Below, in pieces: positions 44,873 through 52,738 of a DNA stretch of 64,000 nt. The DNA comes from Ruminococcus sp. (GTDB lineage Bacteria > Bacillota > Clostridia > Oscillospirales > Acutalibacteraceae): the NCBI GenBank assembly GCA_022768065.1, contig JALELS010000006.1, forward strand, positions 97,911 to 161,910, read 5' to 3'. The position numbers and the translations under genes were made by a program. The notes below the pieces were generated by a model. It did no database searches. It was given only the letters and a program-made list of their open reading frames with translations, and was not told where the DNA came from. Within the stretch, counting starts at the first letter, position 1, and each line of letters begins with the position of its first letter.

Positions 44873-45748
44873 TCAATCCTCAAGCATATTTTTTATTTTT
44901 ATACATTCGGGTAAATCTTTAAACCCGTAAAATTCTTTGGCATTTTCAAAAAGAAACTTTTGCTTTTGCTCATCGGTTAAAGCCTTGGATTTCAATATAA
45001 AATCGAAGCTCATTTTATATGTAATTTCAACCATGGTGCGCGGATAATCGCTGCCCCACATCAGTTTTTCAAAGCCGCAGATCTCCGCCGCCTGTTTAAC
45101 GGCGTCTACCGCAGAGTCAAACGGATACCATTCGCTGTTAAAAAGCCACGTTATTCCGCCGCTTTCTATCATTACGTTTTTGTTTTCGGCAAGCTTTATC
45201 TGCTTGGTCCAGCCGTCACGGGTGACCATACCGAAATGGCCTATCGCTATCCTCAAATCGGGATATTGCTTTATAAGCTCCGAGAGCGAACCCGTTTGCC
45301 CGTCGCCGTCTGCCAAATCGACAGATATAAACTTTTTATTTTTAGCGGCCTGTTCAAAGACTTCGCTGTGCTTTGTCAGATCCTGCGTTTTAAGTCTGCC
45401 GGCACAGATTTTAATGCCGTCAAAGCCGTCCGTATTAAAAGGCTTGCCCTCTTCATAAAGGCTGCTAATTTTCAGTCGTTTAGGATACTTCTGCTTTGCG
45501 GATAACAGATAAGCGTCCTGATTTCCGTCTATTTCCTCCTGTGTTACAACCGCACCGCTGACATTTGCATAATCCATATTTGCAATGAGACGTTCGGCGG
45601 TATTTTCGCCGTCATACATAAAAGGCGGCATCATCTGCCTTATTTCACCGCCGAAATTGCTTTTTCCGCCGCCCACGGAAAACACTTTTTTGCCGTTTAC
45701 CGTGCCGTTCTGGGTTTTCCACAAATGGGTGTGCGCGTCTATTATCAT
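44873..45748 (-). CDS. Amidohydrolase-2 family hydrolase, sugar-lactonase candidate
   Basis: This 291-residue metal-dependent TIM-barrel protein has the first metal pair in DAHTHLW, a barrel His in IAIGHFGM and a catalytic Asp in LMWGSDYPRTM. Members include fuconolactonase and other sugar-lactone hydrolases as well as decarboxylases. The ATG overlaps the stop of the dehydratase gene (ATGA). The combination with a UxaA-type dehydratase, two MDR dehydrogenases and a fucosidase favours a lactonase of a sugar-acid pathway, for example L-fuconolactone to L-fuconate. That role is inferred from context only. Confidence 0.7.
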   Translation of the reverse strand: MIIDAHTHLWKTQNGTVNGKKVFSVGGGKSNFGGEIRQMMPPFMYDGENTAERLIANMDYANVSGAVVTQEEIDGNQDAYLLSAKQKYPKRLKISSLYEEGKPFNTDGFDGIKICAGRLKTQDLTKHSEVFEQAAKNKKFISVDLADGDGQTGSLSELIKQYPDLRIAIGHFGMVTRDGWTKQIKLAENKNVMIESGGITWLFNSEWYPFDSAVDAVKQAAEICGFEKLMWGSDYPRTMVEITYKMSFDFILKSKALTDEQKQKFLFENAKEFYGFKDLPECIKIKNMLED

Positions 45749-47105
45749 AACGTTACTCCGTCTTTAAAGATTGCTATTTCACGAAAACCGTTTAACTCAT
45801 TTTTTGTCTTTTTGCCGTTGATTGTCTCGATAATCAAATCAAATAACGACTCATCTGCCCCCGTCTGTGCGTCAAAATCAATCCAACCTGTCTTTCTGTT
45901 TGCAAGAGCGGTATTCGACCGATTTTTATTGTGGGCACAGGTGCACCGAGAGGCGTTCCCCTGCCCGTTGTAAACAAAATAAGCTGACAGCCTGCCGCAC
46001 ACAAATCGGTGACAGCCACAATATCGTTTCCGGGACCGTTAAGAAGATTCAACCCCGGACTGCATACCGTATCGCCGTAATCGAGAACCGAGGTCACGGG
46101 AGCAGTACCGCCCTTTTGAACACAGCCGAGAGATTTATCCTCTAAAGTGGTTATACCGCCCTGCTTATTTCCCGGAGACGGATTTTCGCTCACGGGTTGA
46201 TCGTGAGATATAAAGTATTTTTTATAATTATTTATAAGGCGCACCGTATCATTGAAAACGCTCTCGTTTACACATCTGTTCATCAAAATTTGCTCTGCGC
46301 CGAACATCTCGGGGACTTCGGTCAAAACAGCCGACGCGCCCATTGACACAAATCTGTCGGTTATTTTACCGCAAAGCGGATTGGCTGTTATTCCCGATAA
46401 ACCGTCGCTGCCGCCGCATTTAAGCCCGATTTTAAGTTTTGAAATCGGTACGCTTTCGCGAACATCATTTTCGGCAATCGCCCGCAGTTCTTCAAGTATT
46501 TTGAGTCCCGAAGAAATTTCGTCTTCGCATTCGCTGCAGTTTAAAAAGCGTATTCTTTCGCCGTCGTAATCTCCGAGTATCTTCTTAAACTCCGAAATAT
46601 TGTTGTTTTCGCAGCCCAAGCCGAGAACAAGCACGCCGCCTGCATTGGGATGCTTAACAAGTCCTTTTAAAATTTTTTGCGTAATTTCGGCGTCGTCGCC
46701 GAGCTGGCTACATCCGTACGGGTGAGTCAGCGAAACAGCCTTACCTTTTTCGGCGAGCAAATTTGCAATCCCGTTGACGCAACCGACAGTCGGGACAATC
46801 CAAATGTCGTTTCGTATTCCGACGTCGCCGTTTTTACGTATGTAGCCTTTGACGGTAATCGGTGTGACGGGTGCCGGGAACTTGAAGTTCGGAGAATAAT
46901 TATATTTAAGCTCTCCGCTGAGCAAGGTTTTAAGGTTGTGAGTATGAACTAACTCCCCTGCTTTAATATCGCAAACCGCAACGCCTATTGGGAAGCCGTA
47001 TTTAATAACCTTTTCGCCTGCTCCGATATCATACCGCGCATATTTATGGCCGTTTTCAAGGCACACTTTTACATTATCTTTTTTGTTTATTAAAGCATAC
47101 TCCAT
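45745..47105 (-). CDS. UxaA-type altronate/sugar-acid dehydratase, one-base frameshift
   Basis: About 453 residues once a single missing base near 45918 is allowed for. The main frame covers residues 1-395 and ends wrongly after TIKIG; the minus-strand frame that follows supplies NTALANRKTGWIDFDAQTGADES and the stop at 45745. The N-terminal SAF domain (1-90) is followed by the dehydratase body with VPTVGCVNGIANLL, LTHPYGCSQLGDD, LKCGGSDGLSGITANP, and FTTGRGTPLGAPVPT, with conserved Cys of the iron-binding site. UxaA converts altronate to 2-keto-3-deoxygluconate; relatives act on galactarate and, in the Campylobacter fucose locus, probably fuconate. AGAGG precedes the ATG at 47105. Confidence 0.85.
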
Positions 47106-48415
47106 TTTATTGCCTCTGTAATACCGTCGGTATGTATTTTTTCCGCACATTCTTTTACGGTCTTTTCAAGGAACGACAGACTGCGCCCCCACAGTTTTTC
47201 ATTTGATAGAATGTCGGGAATGTTGTTTTTCCTTATATAGTCCGCTTTTTCGGCATCGTCGCACACCCGGTTGGTTTTATAATACTCGATAAGGCACGCA
47301 AAAGAAAACACAAGCGGTTTTGGCAAGTCGTTTTCTGTTTTGTAATAATCGACAATTGTCGGTAAAACTCTCGCAGCAAACTTGCTGACGGAGTTAAGCG
47401 AAATAGATTTCCACAAATGCCTGATGTAAGGATTTGCAAAGCGCTCAAGAACGGCGTTTGCGAACAGTGTTTCTTCTTCTTTGCCGCCGAGCACAGGCAA
47501 TATGTATTTATAAAGACAACAATTAAGGTATTCGTTTAACAGGTTGTTTTTCAGGCTCTCGCCGACGGTTTCGACGCCGCACAAAAGCGAGGGAAACACA
47601 AGAGACGTATGCGAACCGTTTAAAATACGAACTTTCATTTTTTTATACGGCGAGACGTCGTCTGCCCAGACAACGTTGAATCCGGCTTTTCGCAATGGCA
47701 GTTCATTTTCAAAATTGCCCTCAATCACCCAAAGATGATATGGTTCGGCGGTATCGAGAAGCTCGTCGCGATAGCCGATTTCGGTGAATATCTTTTCCGT
47801 TTCTTCGCTTGGATAGCCCGTAACTATGCGGTCAACAAGAGTATTGCAAAATATATTTTCGGTTTCAATCCACTTTACAAATTTTTCGTCCGAATTCCAA
47901 AGCCTTGCATATTTCAAAACGCAATTTCTGAGTTCTTTGCCGTTATTATCTATAAGTTCGCATGACAGAATGACAAAGCCTCCGAGTTTATTTCTGTATC
48001 TTGCATACAAAAACTGCGTGAGCTTTGCCGGAAAAGACGACGCGGGTTTATCATCAATACGGCAGGTATCGTCAAAGCAAATGCCTGCCTCGGTGGTGTT
48101 GGAAACAATAAATCTTAAATCGGGATTATCCGCAAGAGAAATAAACCCGTCAAAATCGGTATATGGATTTACGGCGCGCGTCACGGAATGAATTTCGGTT
48201 CTGCGGTTTACCTCCGTATTATTTTCAATGCCCCTTAAAATAAGGTTATATCTGCCGTTTTGCCTGTTGATTTTATCAACGGTTTTTGAATTTGTAGGCG
48301 AAACGATAATGATTTTTCCGTCGTACAGCTCTCTTTTATTCATATCGTCGATAAAATAATCGACAAAGCCGCGCAGAAAATTTCCCGTGCCGAATTGCAA
48401 TATGGTTTCTTTCAT
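47090..48415 (-). CDS. Tagaturonate reductase/mannitol-dehydrogenase family protein (UxaB-like)
   Basis: This 441-residue polyol dehydrogenase has an N-terminal nucleotide-binding fold (LQFGTGNFLRGF, residues 6-17) and a C-terminal helical domain. It has the catalytic lysine block MKVRILNGSHTSLVFPS near residue 260. UxaB reduces tagaturonate to altronate with NADH, feeding UxaA, whose gene overlaps this one by 16 bases. Uronate isomerase (UxaC), KDG kinase and aldolase are not in the window, so the exact sugar acid handled is open. Confidence 0.82.
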   Translation of the reverse strand: MKETILQFGTGNFLRGFVDYFIDDMNKRELYDGKIIIVSPTNSKTVDKINRQNGRYNLILRGIENNTEVNRRTEIHSVTRAVNPYTDFDGFISLADNPDLRFIVSNTTEAGICFDDTCRIDDKPASSFPAKLTQFLYARYRNKLGGFVILSCELIDNNGKELRNCVLKYARLWNSDEKFVKWIETENIFCNTLVDRIVTGYPSEETEKIFTEIGYRDELLDTAEPYHLWVIEGNFENELPLRKAGFNVVWADDVSPYKKMKVRILNGSHTSLVFPSLLCGVETVGESLKNNLLNEYLNCCLYKYILPVLGGKEEETLFANAVLERFANPYIRHLWKSISLNSVSKFAARVLPTIVDYYKTENDLPKPLVFSFACLIEYYKTNRVCDDAEKADYIRKNNIPDILSNEKLWGRSLSFLEKTVKECAEKIHTDGITEAIKWSML

Positions 48416-49437
48416 TATTTGTCACCGAAGTTTATAAGTAATTTTGCAAGCGTACCGTCGTTATGTGCGAGTGACTCGAACGCCTCGTGGGCGTTATCGA
48501 CATCGTATATACCGCTTACCATTTTAATTATATCCGCTTTTCCGCTTTTAACAAGAGCTATGAGCGTTTCAAAATCTTTTGTAAACGCATTGCGGCTTCC
48601 GAATATATTGAGTTCCTTTTTCAGGATAATCGAATGAACAAATGTAGTTTCCTTTTTTCCGTTACCGATGAGAATAATATTGGCGCCGTGAGCCGCTTCA
48701 TCAATGCAATTAAGAAATGTTTGCGGCGCTCCGCACGCCTCAACGCACACGTCAAAGCCGTTTCCGTCGGTAAACTCGGAGCATTTGTCATGCAGATTGC
48801 TGTTTTTCACGTTGACAACACAATCCGCCCCAAACTGCTTTGCAAGCTCAAGGCGATTTTGCAGCATATCGGCAATGAGCACTTTTGCGCCCATGGATTT
48901 TGCTCTTATCAGCGCGAAAAGTCCTATCGGCCCAGCGCCCATAATAAGGAGGTTGTCACCCTCATTTACCTTGGCTCTCGAAAGCGCATGGCAGCTTATG
49001 GAAAACGGCTCTATAAGCGCAAGCTCTTTTGCCAAGAGGCCTTTACCGTCAATCATCCTTTCTACGGGCATTGTTATGTATTCCTGAAAGCTTCCGTCGC
49101 GCTGAATACCCATAGTTTGATTATCGTGGCAGGCATTTACTATTCCGCGCTTGCAGGCATAACATTTGCCGCAGTTAAAATAGGGGTTGCACGTTACAAT
49201 ATCGCCCAGCTTCAGTCCTCTGTCATTTTCGGATATGCTGACAATTTCCGCCGAAAACTCATGACCCGGTATTCTCGGATATGTCGTAAACGGCTGATTC
49301 CCCGTATAAGAGGCTACATCCGCTCCGCAAATTCCGCAGTAAAGTACCTTTAACAACGCTTCGCCTTCGCCTGCGGAGGGAATCTCTTTTTCAATTACTT
49401 TTATTTCTCCCGGTTTGGTAATCTGAATTGCTTTCAT
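48415..49437 (-). CDS. Zinc-dependent MDR alcohol/sugar dehydrogenase 1
   Basis: This 340-residue enzyme has the catalytic zinc region YCGICGADVASY and GHEFSAEIV, and the four structural-zinc Cys in NCGKCYACKRGIVNAC. The Rossmann motif is GAGPIGLFA near residue 170. The type resembles sorbitol, threonine, galactitol-phosphate or fucose dehydrogenases. In this operon it may oxidise a free sugar or sugar acid. It overlaps the UxaB-like gene by one base and lies 2 bases after the second MDR gene. Confidence 0.88.
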   Translation of the reverse strand: MKAIQITKPGEIKVIEKEIPSAGEGEALLKVLYCGICGADVASYTGNQPFTTYPRIPGHEFSAEIVSISENDRGLKLGDIVTCNPYFNCGKCYACKRGIVNACHDNQTMGIQRDGSFQEYITMPVERMIDGKGLLAKELALIEPFSISCHALSRAKVNEGDNLLIMGAGPIGLFALIRAKSMGAKVLIADMLQNRLELAKQFGADCVVNVKNSNLHDKCSEFTDGNGFDVCVEACGAPQTFLNCIDEAAHGANIILIGNGKKETTFVHSIILKKELNIFGSRNAFTKDFETLIALVKSGKADIIKMVSGIYDVDNAHEAFESLAHNDGTLAKLLINFGDK

Positions 49438-49439
49438 TC

Positions 49440-50645
49440 TTATGCCTTCTCATCTATATAGTCTTTGTTCCAAATAACAGCCGTTTTGAGCGGAGCACCC
49501 TTGGAATATATCTTATTTTCATAAGCGTTTATCGGGTCTTTTATAAATTCATTTTTATCTATCAGCTCAACAAGGCTGTCAAACTTGCTTTCACAAAGCA
49601 AACGAATTGCTTTTTCCATATGCTTCTGCGTAAAATTGATGGACGCCATTATAACTTGGTTTTTAAAGCCGAACGGCATGGTATCAAAGCTCACGCGCGG
49701 TCCGAGCGAAAAGCTGTCGTAAATACCGTTACACCCCAAAACGCCGTGTTCAAATGCTATTTTATGTTCGGTTTCGGCACCGCTTGTACCTATAAAGACA
49801 GAAGCCGTGCCGCCGAGCATTTCTTTTATTGCGTTTGCGGTTTCTTTTTCGCTGAGTCCGCCCGTTGACAGATATTTGCAGCCGAGTTCGTTTTTGACAA
49901 ACTTCGCTTTTTGGCTGTTCCCACCGCTGCGTGCCGCAAAGAGGATTTCGGCGTCTTTTTGACCTCGGCGAATTTGATCGCCTATAAATAGGCCTGTTGT
50001 ACCCAGCCCAAAAATCACCACACGTTCAAAGGTTTTGGTTATTGCGCGCTCTCTCGCCGTTTTTTCATCGCATTTCAAACGGGCTTTCTCCACGCGAAAA
50101 TTTTGCGCCTCGCCTATATCGCACATACGCTCATATTGAAACACGGCGCAGGCATAAGGGTCTGAAAAAACAAGCTTTTTTGCAAGCGACAGAGGGAGCT
50201 TTTCCGTCTTGTCGTATTTTTCGGGCAGATGAAGAAGCATATCGGGATTAAAATATCCCTTATCGCAAAAAATGCCGTCGGCTCCGTCGCATCCGTACTC
50301 AAAATATGTCTCGTCCTCTGTGAAACGGGTCGGATCAAAGCTGTCGCCGCCGCGTATAAGCACAATGGCAAAGCGGTTTTCGGACGTCACCCAAACAACG
50401 CCCTCATGGCCGTTTATAAGCCTTTTTTCACCGTCGGGGAACTTTTTATTTAAAAGCCCGCGCCTGCCCATTTTCATCAATTCATAATCCGTGCCGCAAA
50501 ATCCGCAGAAAACCGGTACGGCCTCAACGCCCGTTTTTTTCTCTTCGGAGCGAAGTCTTTGCCTCGGCGGATTTATTATATTAACTTCACCGTATCTGAG
50601 CGGAAGTTTCTCGTCATTTACAAAGTATGTACCGTAAGTTTTCAA
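49440..50645 (-). CDS. MDR dehydrogenase 2, glucose-dehydrogenase-like
   Basis: This 401-residue protein has an N-terminal catalytic zinc-type block VFCGFCGTDYEL and INGHEGVVWV but lacks the four-Cys structural zinc cluster of dehydrogenase 1. The Rossmann motif is VIFGLGTTGLFIG near residue 215. It most resembles GDH-type aldose 1-dehydrogenases, which make aldonolactones. Such a product would be the natural substrate of the amidohydrolase lactonase encoded in the same operon. Substrate not provable; MDR 1 could equally supply the aldose step. Confidence 0.72.
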   Translation of the reverse strand: MKTYGTYFVNDEKLPLRYGEVNIINPPRQRLRSEEKKTGVEAVPVFCGFCGTDYELMKMGRRGLLNKKFPDGEKRLINGHEGVVWVTSENRFAIVLIRGGDSFDPTRFTEDETYFEYGCDGADGIFCDKGYFNPDMLLHLPEKYDKTEKLPLSLAKKLVFSDPYACAVFQYERMCDIGEAQNFRVEKARLKCDEKTARERAITKTFERVVIFGLGTTGLFIGDQIRRGQKDAEILFAARSGGNSQKAKFVKNELGCKYLSTGGLSEKETANAIKEMLGGTASVFIGTSGAETEHKIAFEHGVLGCNGIYDSFSLGPRVSFDTMPFGFKNQVIMASINFTQKHMEKAIRLLCESKFDSLVELIDKNEFIKDPINAYENKIYSKGAPLKTAVIWNKDYIDEKA

Positions 50646-50654
50646 TTTCTACCC

Positions 50655-51713
50655 TCAAAACTCTACAATTCTTTCGTTTACATTGTTATCTTTATCAAGC
50701 GTAATTTCAAGTCCGCCGAGCTCTTTAAAGCTGAAATAGCAGTTATATGAGCTCTTTGTCATATAGTTAAGCTCTATACCGTCTTTCTCGCTGATAAAAT
50801 TATTGATGTGGTCGTGGCCGCAATACATATGTGTGCCGCCGTTCGCCTTAAATGCCTCAAAGAAACCGTCGTTAACGGTTGCCGCGGTTGTCTCTTCAAG
50901 ACGAAGTCCCATTTTGAAGTTATCGTTTCGCTCCTTGTATTCGGGAACGGGCACGTGCATAAACGCCATATTGGGAACGATGTTGCCGCCGTTTTCGCTT
51001 GCGATACCGTCAACTGCCCACTTATACCATTTAATTTGGTTTTCGCCGATTCCGCCGTAAGTAATTTTACCGTCGGTAACTCTGAACTGACCGTCGTCAA
51101 ACATAAACAATGTGTAAACGGGCTTGTCGTTTCTTGTCAGGTTGATAATATAGTTGCCCATACCGTCCATACCCTCGGGGCCGCTCTTAAACAGGCAATT
51201 TTCATAGCTTTCGTATATTTCGGCGAGCTTTGCTTTATCGGCTCTGCCCTCATAATCGTGATTGCCGAAAATAGGCGCCCACGGAATACCGAATTTTTCC
51301 ATAAATTCGCAAAACTGACGTGTGCAGATATCGTTCCAAGCGGTAAGAACGGTATCGCCGCCGACAATAATCAAATCCGGCTGTTCGTTTTTTATAAGCT
51401 TTTTAAGCTGAATCTCACTCATACCGTCAAGGATAAAGTTAACTCCGAGGCAGGCTGCAAAGGTTCCGTGATTTCTTATATGCACATCGGTAAGGCAGAG
51501 AATTTTATAGTCTTTATCGCCTATCTCAAAATTTTTTGCGTAGTCGCTTGTATAGGCGTCGTCGGGGCTCCACTTGTCACAAACCGCCACGCCCTTTTGC
51601 TCTTTTAACGCAACGGAAGCAAAATATCCGTTGCAAATGCAAACCGCGAGTACAAGTATTAAAATTATCGAACCGATAATTTTTACCGGCTTTTTGCCAA
51701 AAAATGCTTTCAT
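50655..51713 (-). CDS. Membrane-anchored calcineurin-like phosphoesterase 2
   Basis: This 352-residue protein has an N-terminal membrane segment (about 10-32) and an extracytoplasmic metallophosphoesterase domain with all metal motifs: CLTDVHIRNH, VGGDTVLT, FGNHDYEG, MHVPVPEY and GHDHINN. It is clearly paralogous to the phosphoesterase at 39695, the two bracketing the operon. The ATG has AGGGGA about 8 bases upstream. Being the first gene under the AraC-controlled promoter suggests a substrate-acquisition role outside the cell. Confidence 0.82.
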   Translation of the reverse strand: MKAFFGKKPVKIIGSIILILVLAVCICNGYFASVALKEQKGVAVCDKWSPDDAYTSDYAKNFEIGDKDYKILCLTDVHIRNHGTFAACLGVNFILDGMSEIQLKKLIKNEQPDLIIVGGDTVLTAWNDICTRQFCEFMEKFGIPWAPIFGNHDYEGRADKAKLAEIYESYENCLFKSGPEGMDGMGNYIINLTRNDKPVYTLFMFDDGQFRVTDGKITYGGIGENQIKWYKWAVDGIASENGGNIVPNMAFMHVPVPEYKERNDNFKMGLRLEETTAATVNDGFFEAFKANGGTHMYCGHDHINNFISEKDGIELNYMTKSSYNCYFSFKELGGLEITLDKDNNVNERIVEF

Positions 51714-51736
51714 AATTTAATCCCCTTTTATATATA

Positions 51737-51765
51737 TTGACATTATAACATCTAAATTGTACAAT
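51737..51765 (+). promoter_or_regulatory. Divergent promoter region: araC-type gene (+) and catabolic operon (-)
   Basis: Plus strand: TTGACA, 17 bases, TACAAT, a near-consensus promoter for the regulator gene. Minus strand: TATAAT at 51747-51742 with no good -35, as expected for an activator-dependent promoter of the operon beginning at 51713. The two overlap. Confidence 0.6.
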
Positions 51766-51780
51766 AGTTTTATTGACGTT

Positions 51781-51818
51781 TATTACGAAAACCTATCAAA
51801 TTGTTTAGAAATCCTATC
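51781..51818. promoter_or_regulatory. AraC-type operator, 21-bp-period direct repeat
   Basis: TATTACGAAAACCTATC (51781) and TGTTTAGAAATCCTATC (51802) start 21 bases apart. Read on the minus strand, the distal copy matches the second half-site of the operator at 38211 at 13 of 17 positions. It lies downstream of the regulator's own start point (autorepression position) and about 46 to 83 bases upstream of the minus-strand start point (activation position). Confidence 0.6.
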
Positions 51819-51834
51819 ACAAAGGAACTGTGTT

Positions 51835-52682
51835 ATGAAATGCAATGAAACAGGCGTGCTGAAAAAATCGGAAGTATATTTTTCTTCACCGTCGCAGACG
51901 GCAAAAAAGATATATTTTTACCCTGTCAGCGCAGGACACTTTTTTGCGTCAAGGGATATCACCTTGTTCGCGAAAACTATAACAGTCTTTTAATAACTCA
52001 CATAATCGACGGAACTTTTACATATGTAAAAAACGGCAAGCACACAACTGCGCGCAAGGGCGACACGGTTATACTCGATTGCTACAAGCCGCACGAATAC
52101 TACACCGACGACAGCTTTGAGTCGATATGGCTTCACGTGGCCGGAGCCAATTCTCTTGAGATTTTTGAGGAAATAGAAAAAAGCGAGGGCAATTTAATAA
52201 AATGCAAGGATATACAACATTTAGAAAAATTACTTTTCCGCGTATTTTACGGTATCAAGGACGGTGCGGCGGCAAACGAACTTACGTTTTCGCTTGACAT
52301 TTACAAAATTTTTACCGAGCTGTTAAATCCCCAGAGCTCAAAAAGCAAAAGCGAAAGCAGCTACGAAGATACGGTTTTAACCGTTAAGGAATTTATAGCG
52401 GAAAATCTTAATGAAAATCTTACGGTGAGCAAGCTTGCCAATACCGTAAACATGAGTTCTTCGCATTTTTCAAGGGTTTTTAAACAGCAGACAGGATTTT
52501 CGCCGTATGATTACATTTTGATTTCACGTCTCAACCGCGCGAAATATTTACTTCATGTCACAGATATGACAATCGCCTCCATAGCTTATGACATAGGCTT
52601 TAACAGCGAATCGAATTTTATTTACTTTTTTACCGAAAACGAGGGCATATCCCCCGGCAAGTTCAGAAAACTGAAGTTTTAA
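51835..52682 (+). CDS. AraC-family regulator, one-base frameshift
   Basis: Adding one T to the T6 run at 51940-51945 gives 282 residues, the usual AraC length. Without it, the first frame stops at 51993. The N-terminal cupin-like ligand domain continues in the second frame (CVKGYHLVRENYNS, THIIDGTFTYV, TARKGDTVILDCYKPHEYY). Two helix-turn-helix motifs form the C-terminal 100 residues (LTVSKLANTVNMSSSHFSRVFKQQTG; IASIAYDIGFNSESNFIYFF). AAGGA precedes the ATG at 51835. It most likely senses a sugar released by the locus and controls the divergent operon and the GH101-like gene through the shared repeats. Confidence 0.82.
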
Positions 52683-52727
52683 GCAAAAAAACGACTTATC
52701 GCCGATGACGGTAAGTCGCTTTTTTGC
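52683..52727. terminator. Bidirectional terminator between regulator and GH35 genes
   Basis: GCAAAAAA.CGACTTA pairs with TAAGTCG.TTTTTTGC; T-runs at both ends serve the convergent genes. Confidence 0.75.
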
Positions 52728-52738
52728 TTTTTCTGTAT

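Noticed and set aside
48487..49353. 288-codon plus-strand frame
   Set aside because: Antisense shadow of the zinc dehydrogenase, whose metal and cofactor motifs are complete.
50808..51608. 266-codon plus-strand frame
   Set aside because: Antisense of the phosphoesterase gene with all metal motifs; no independent evidence.
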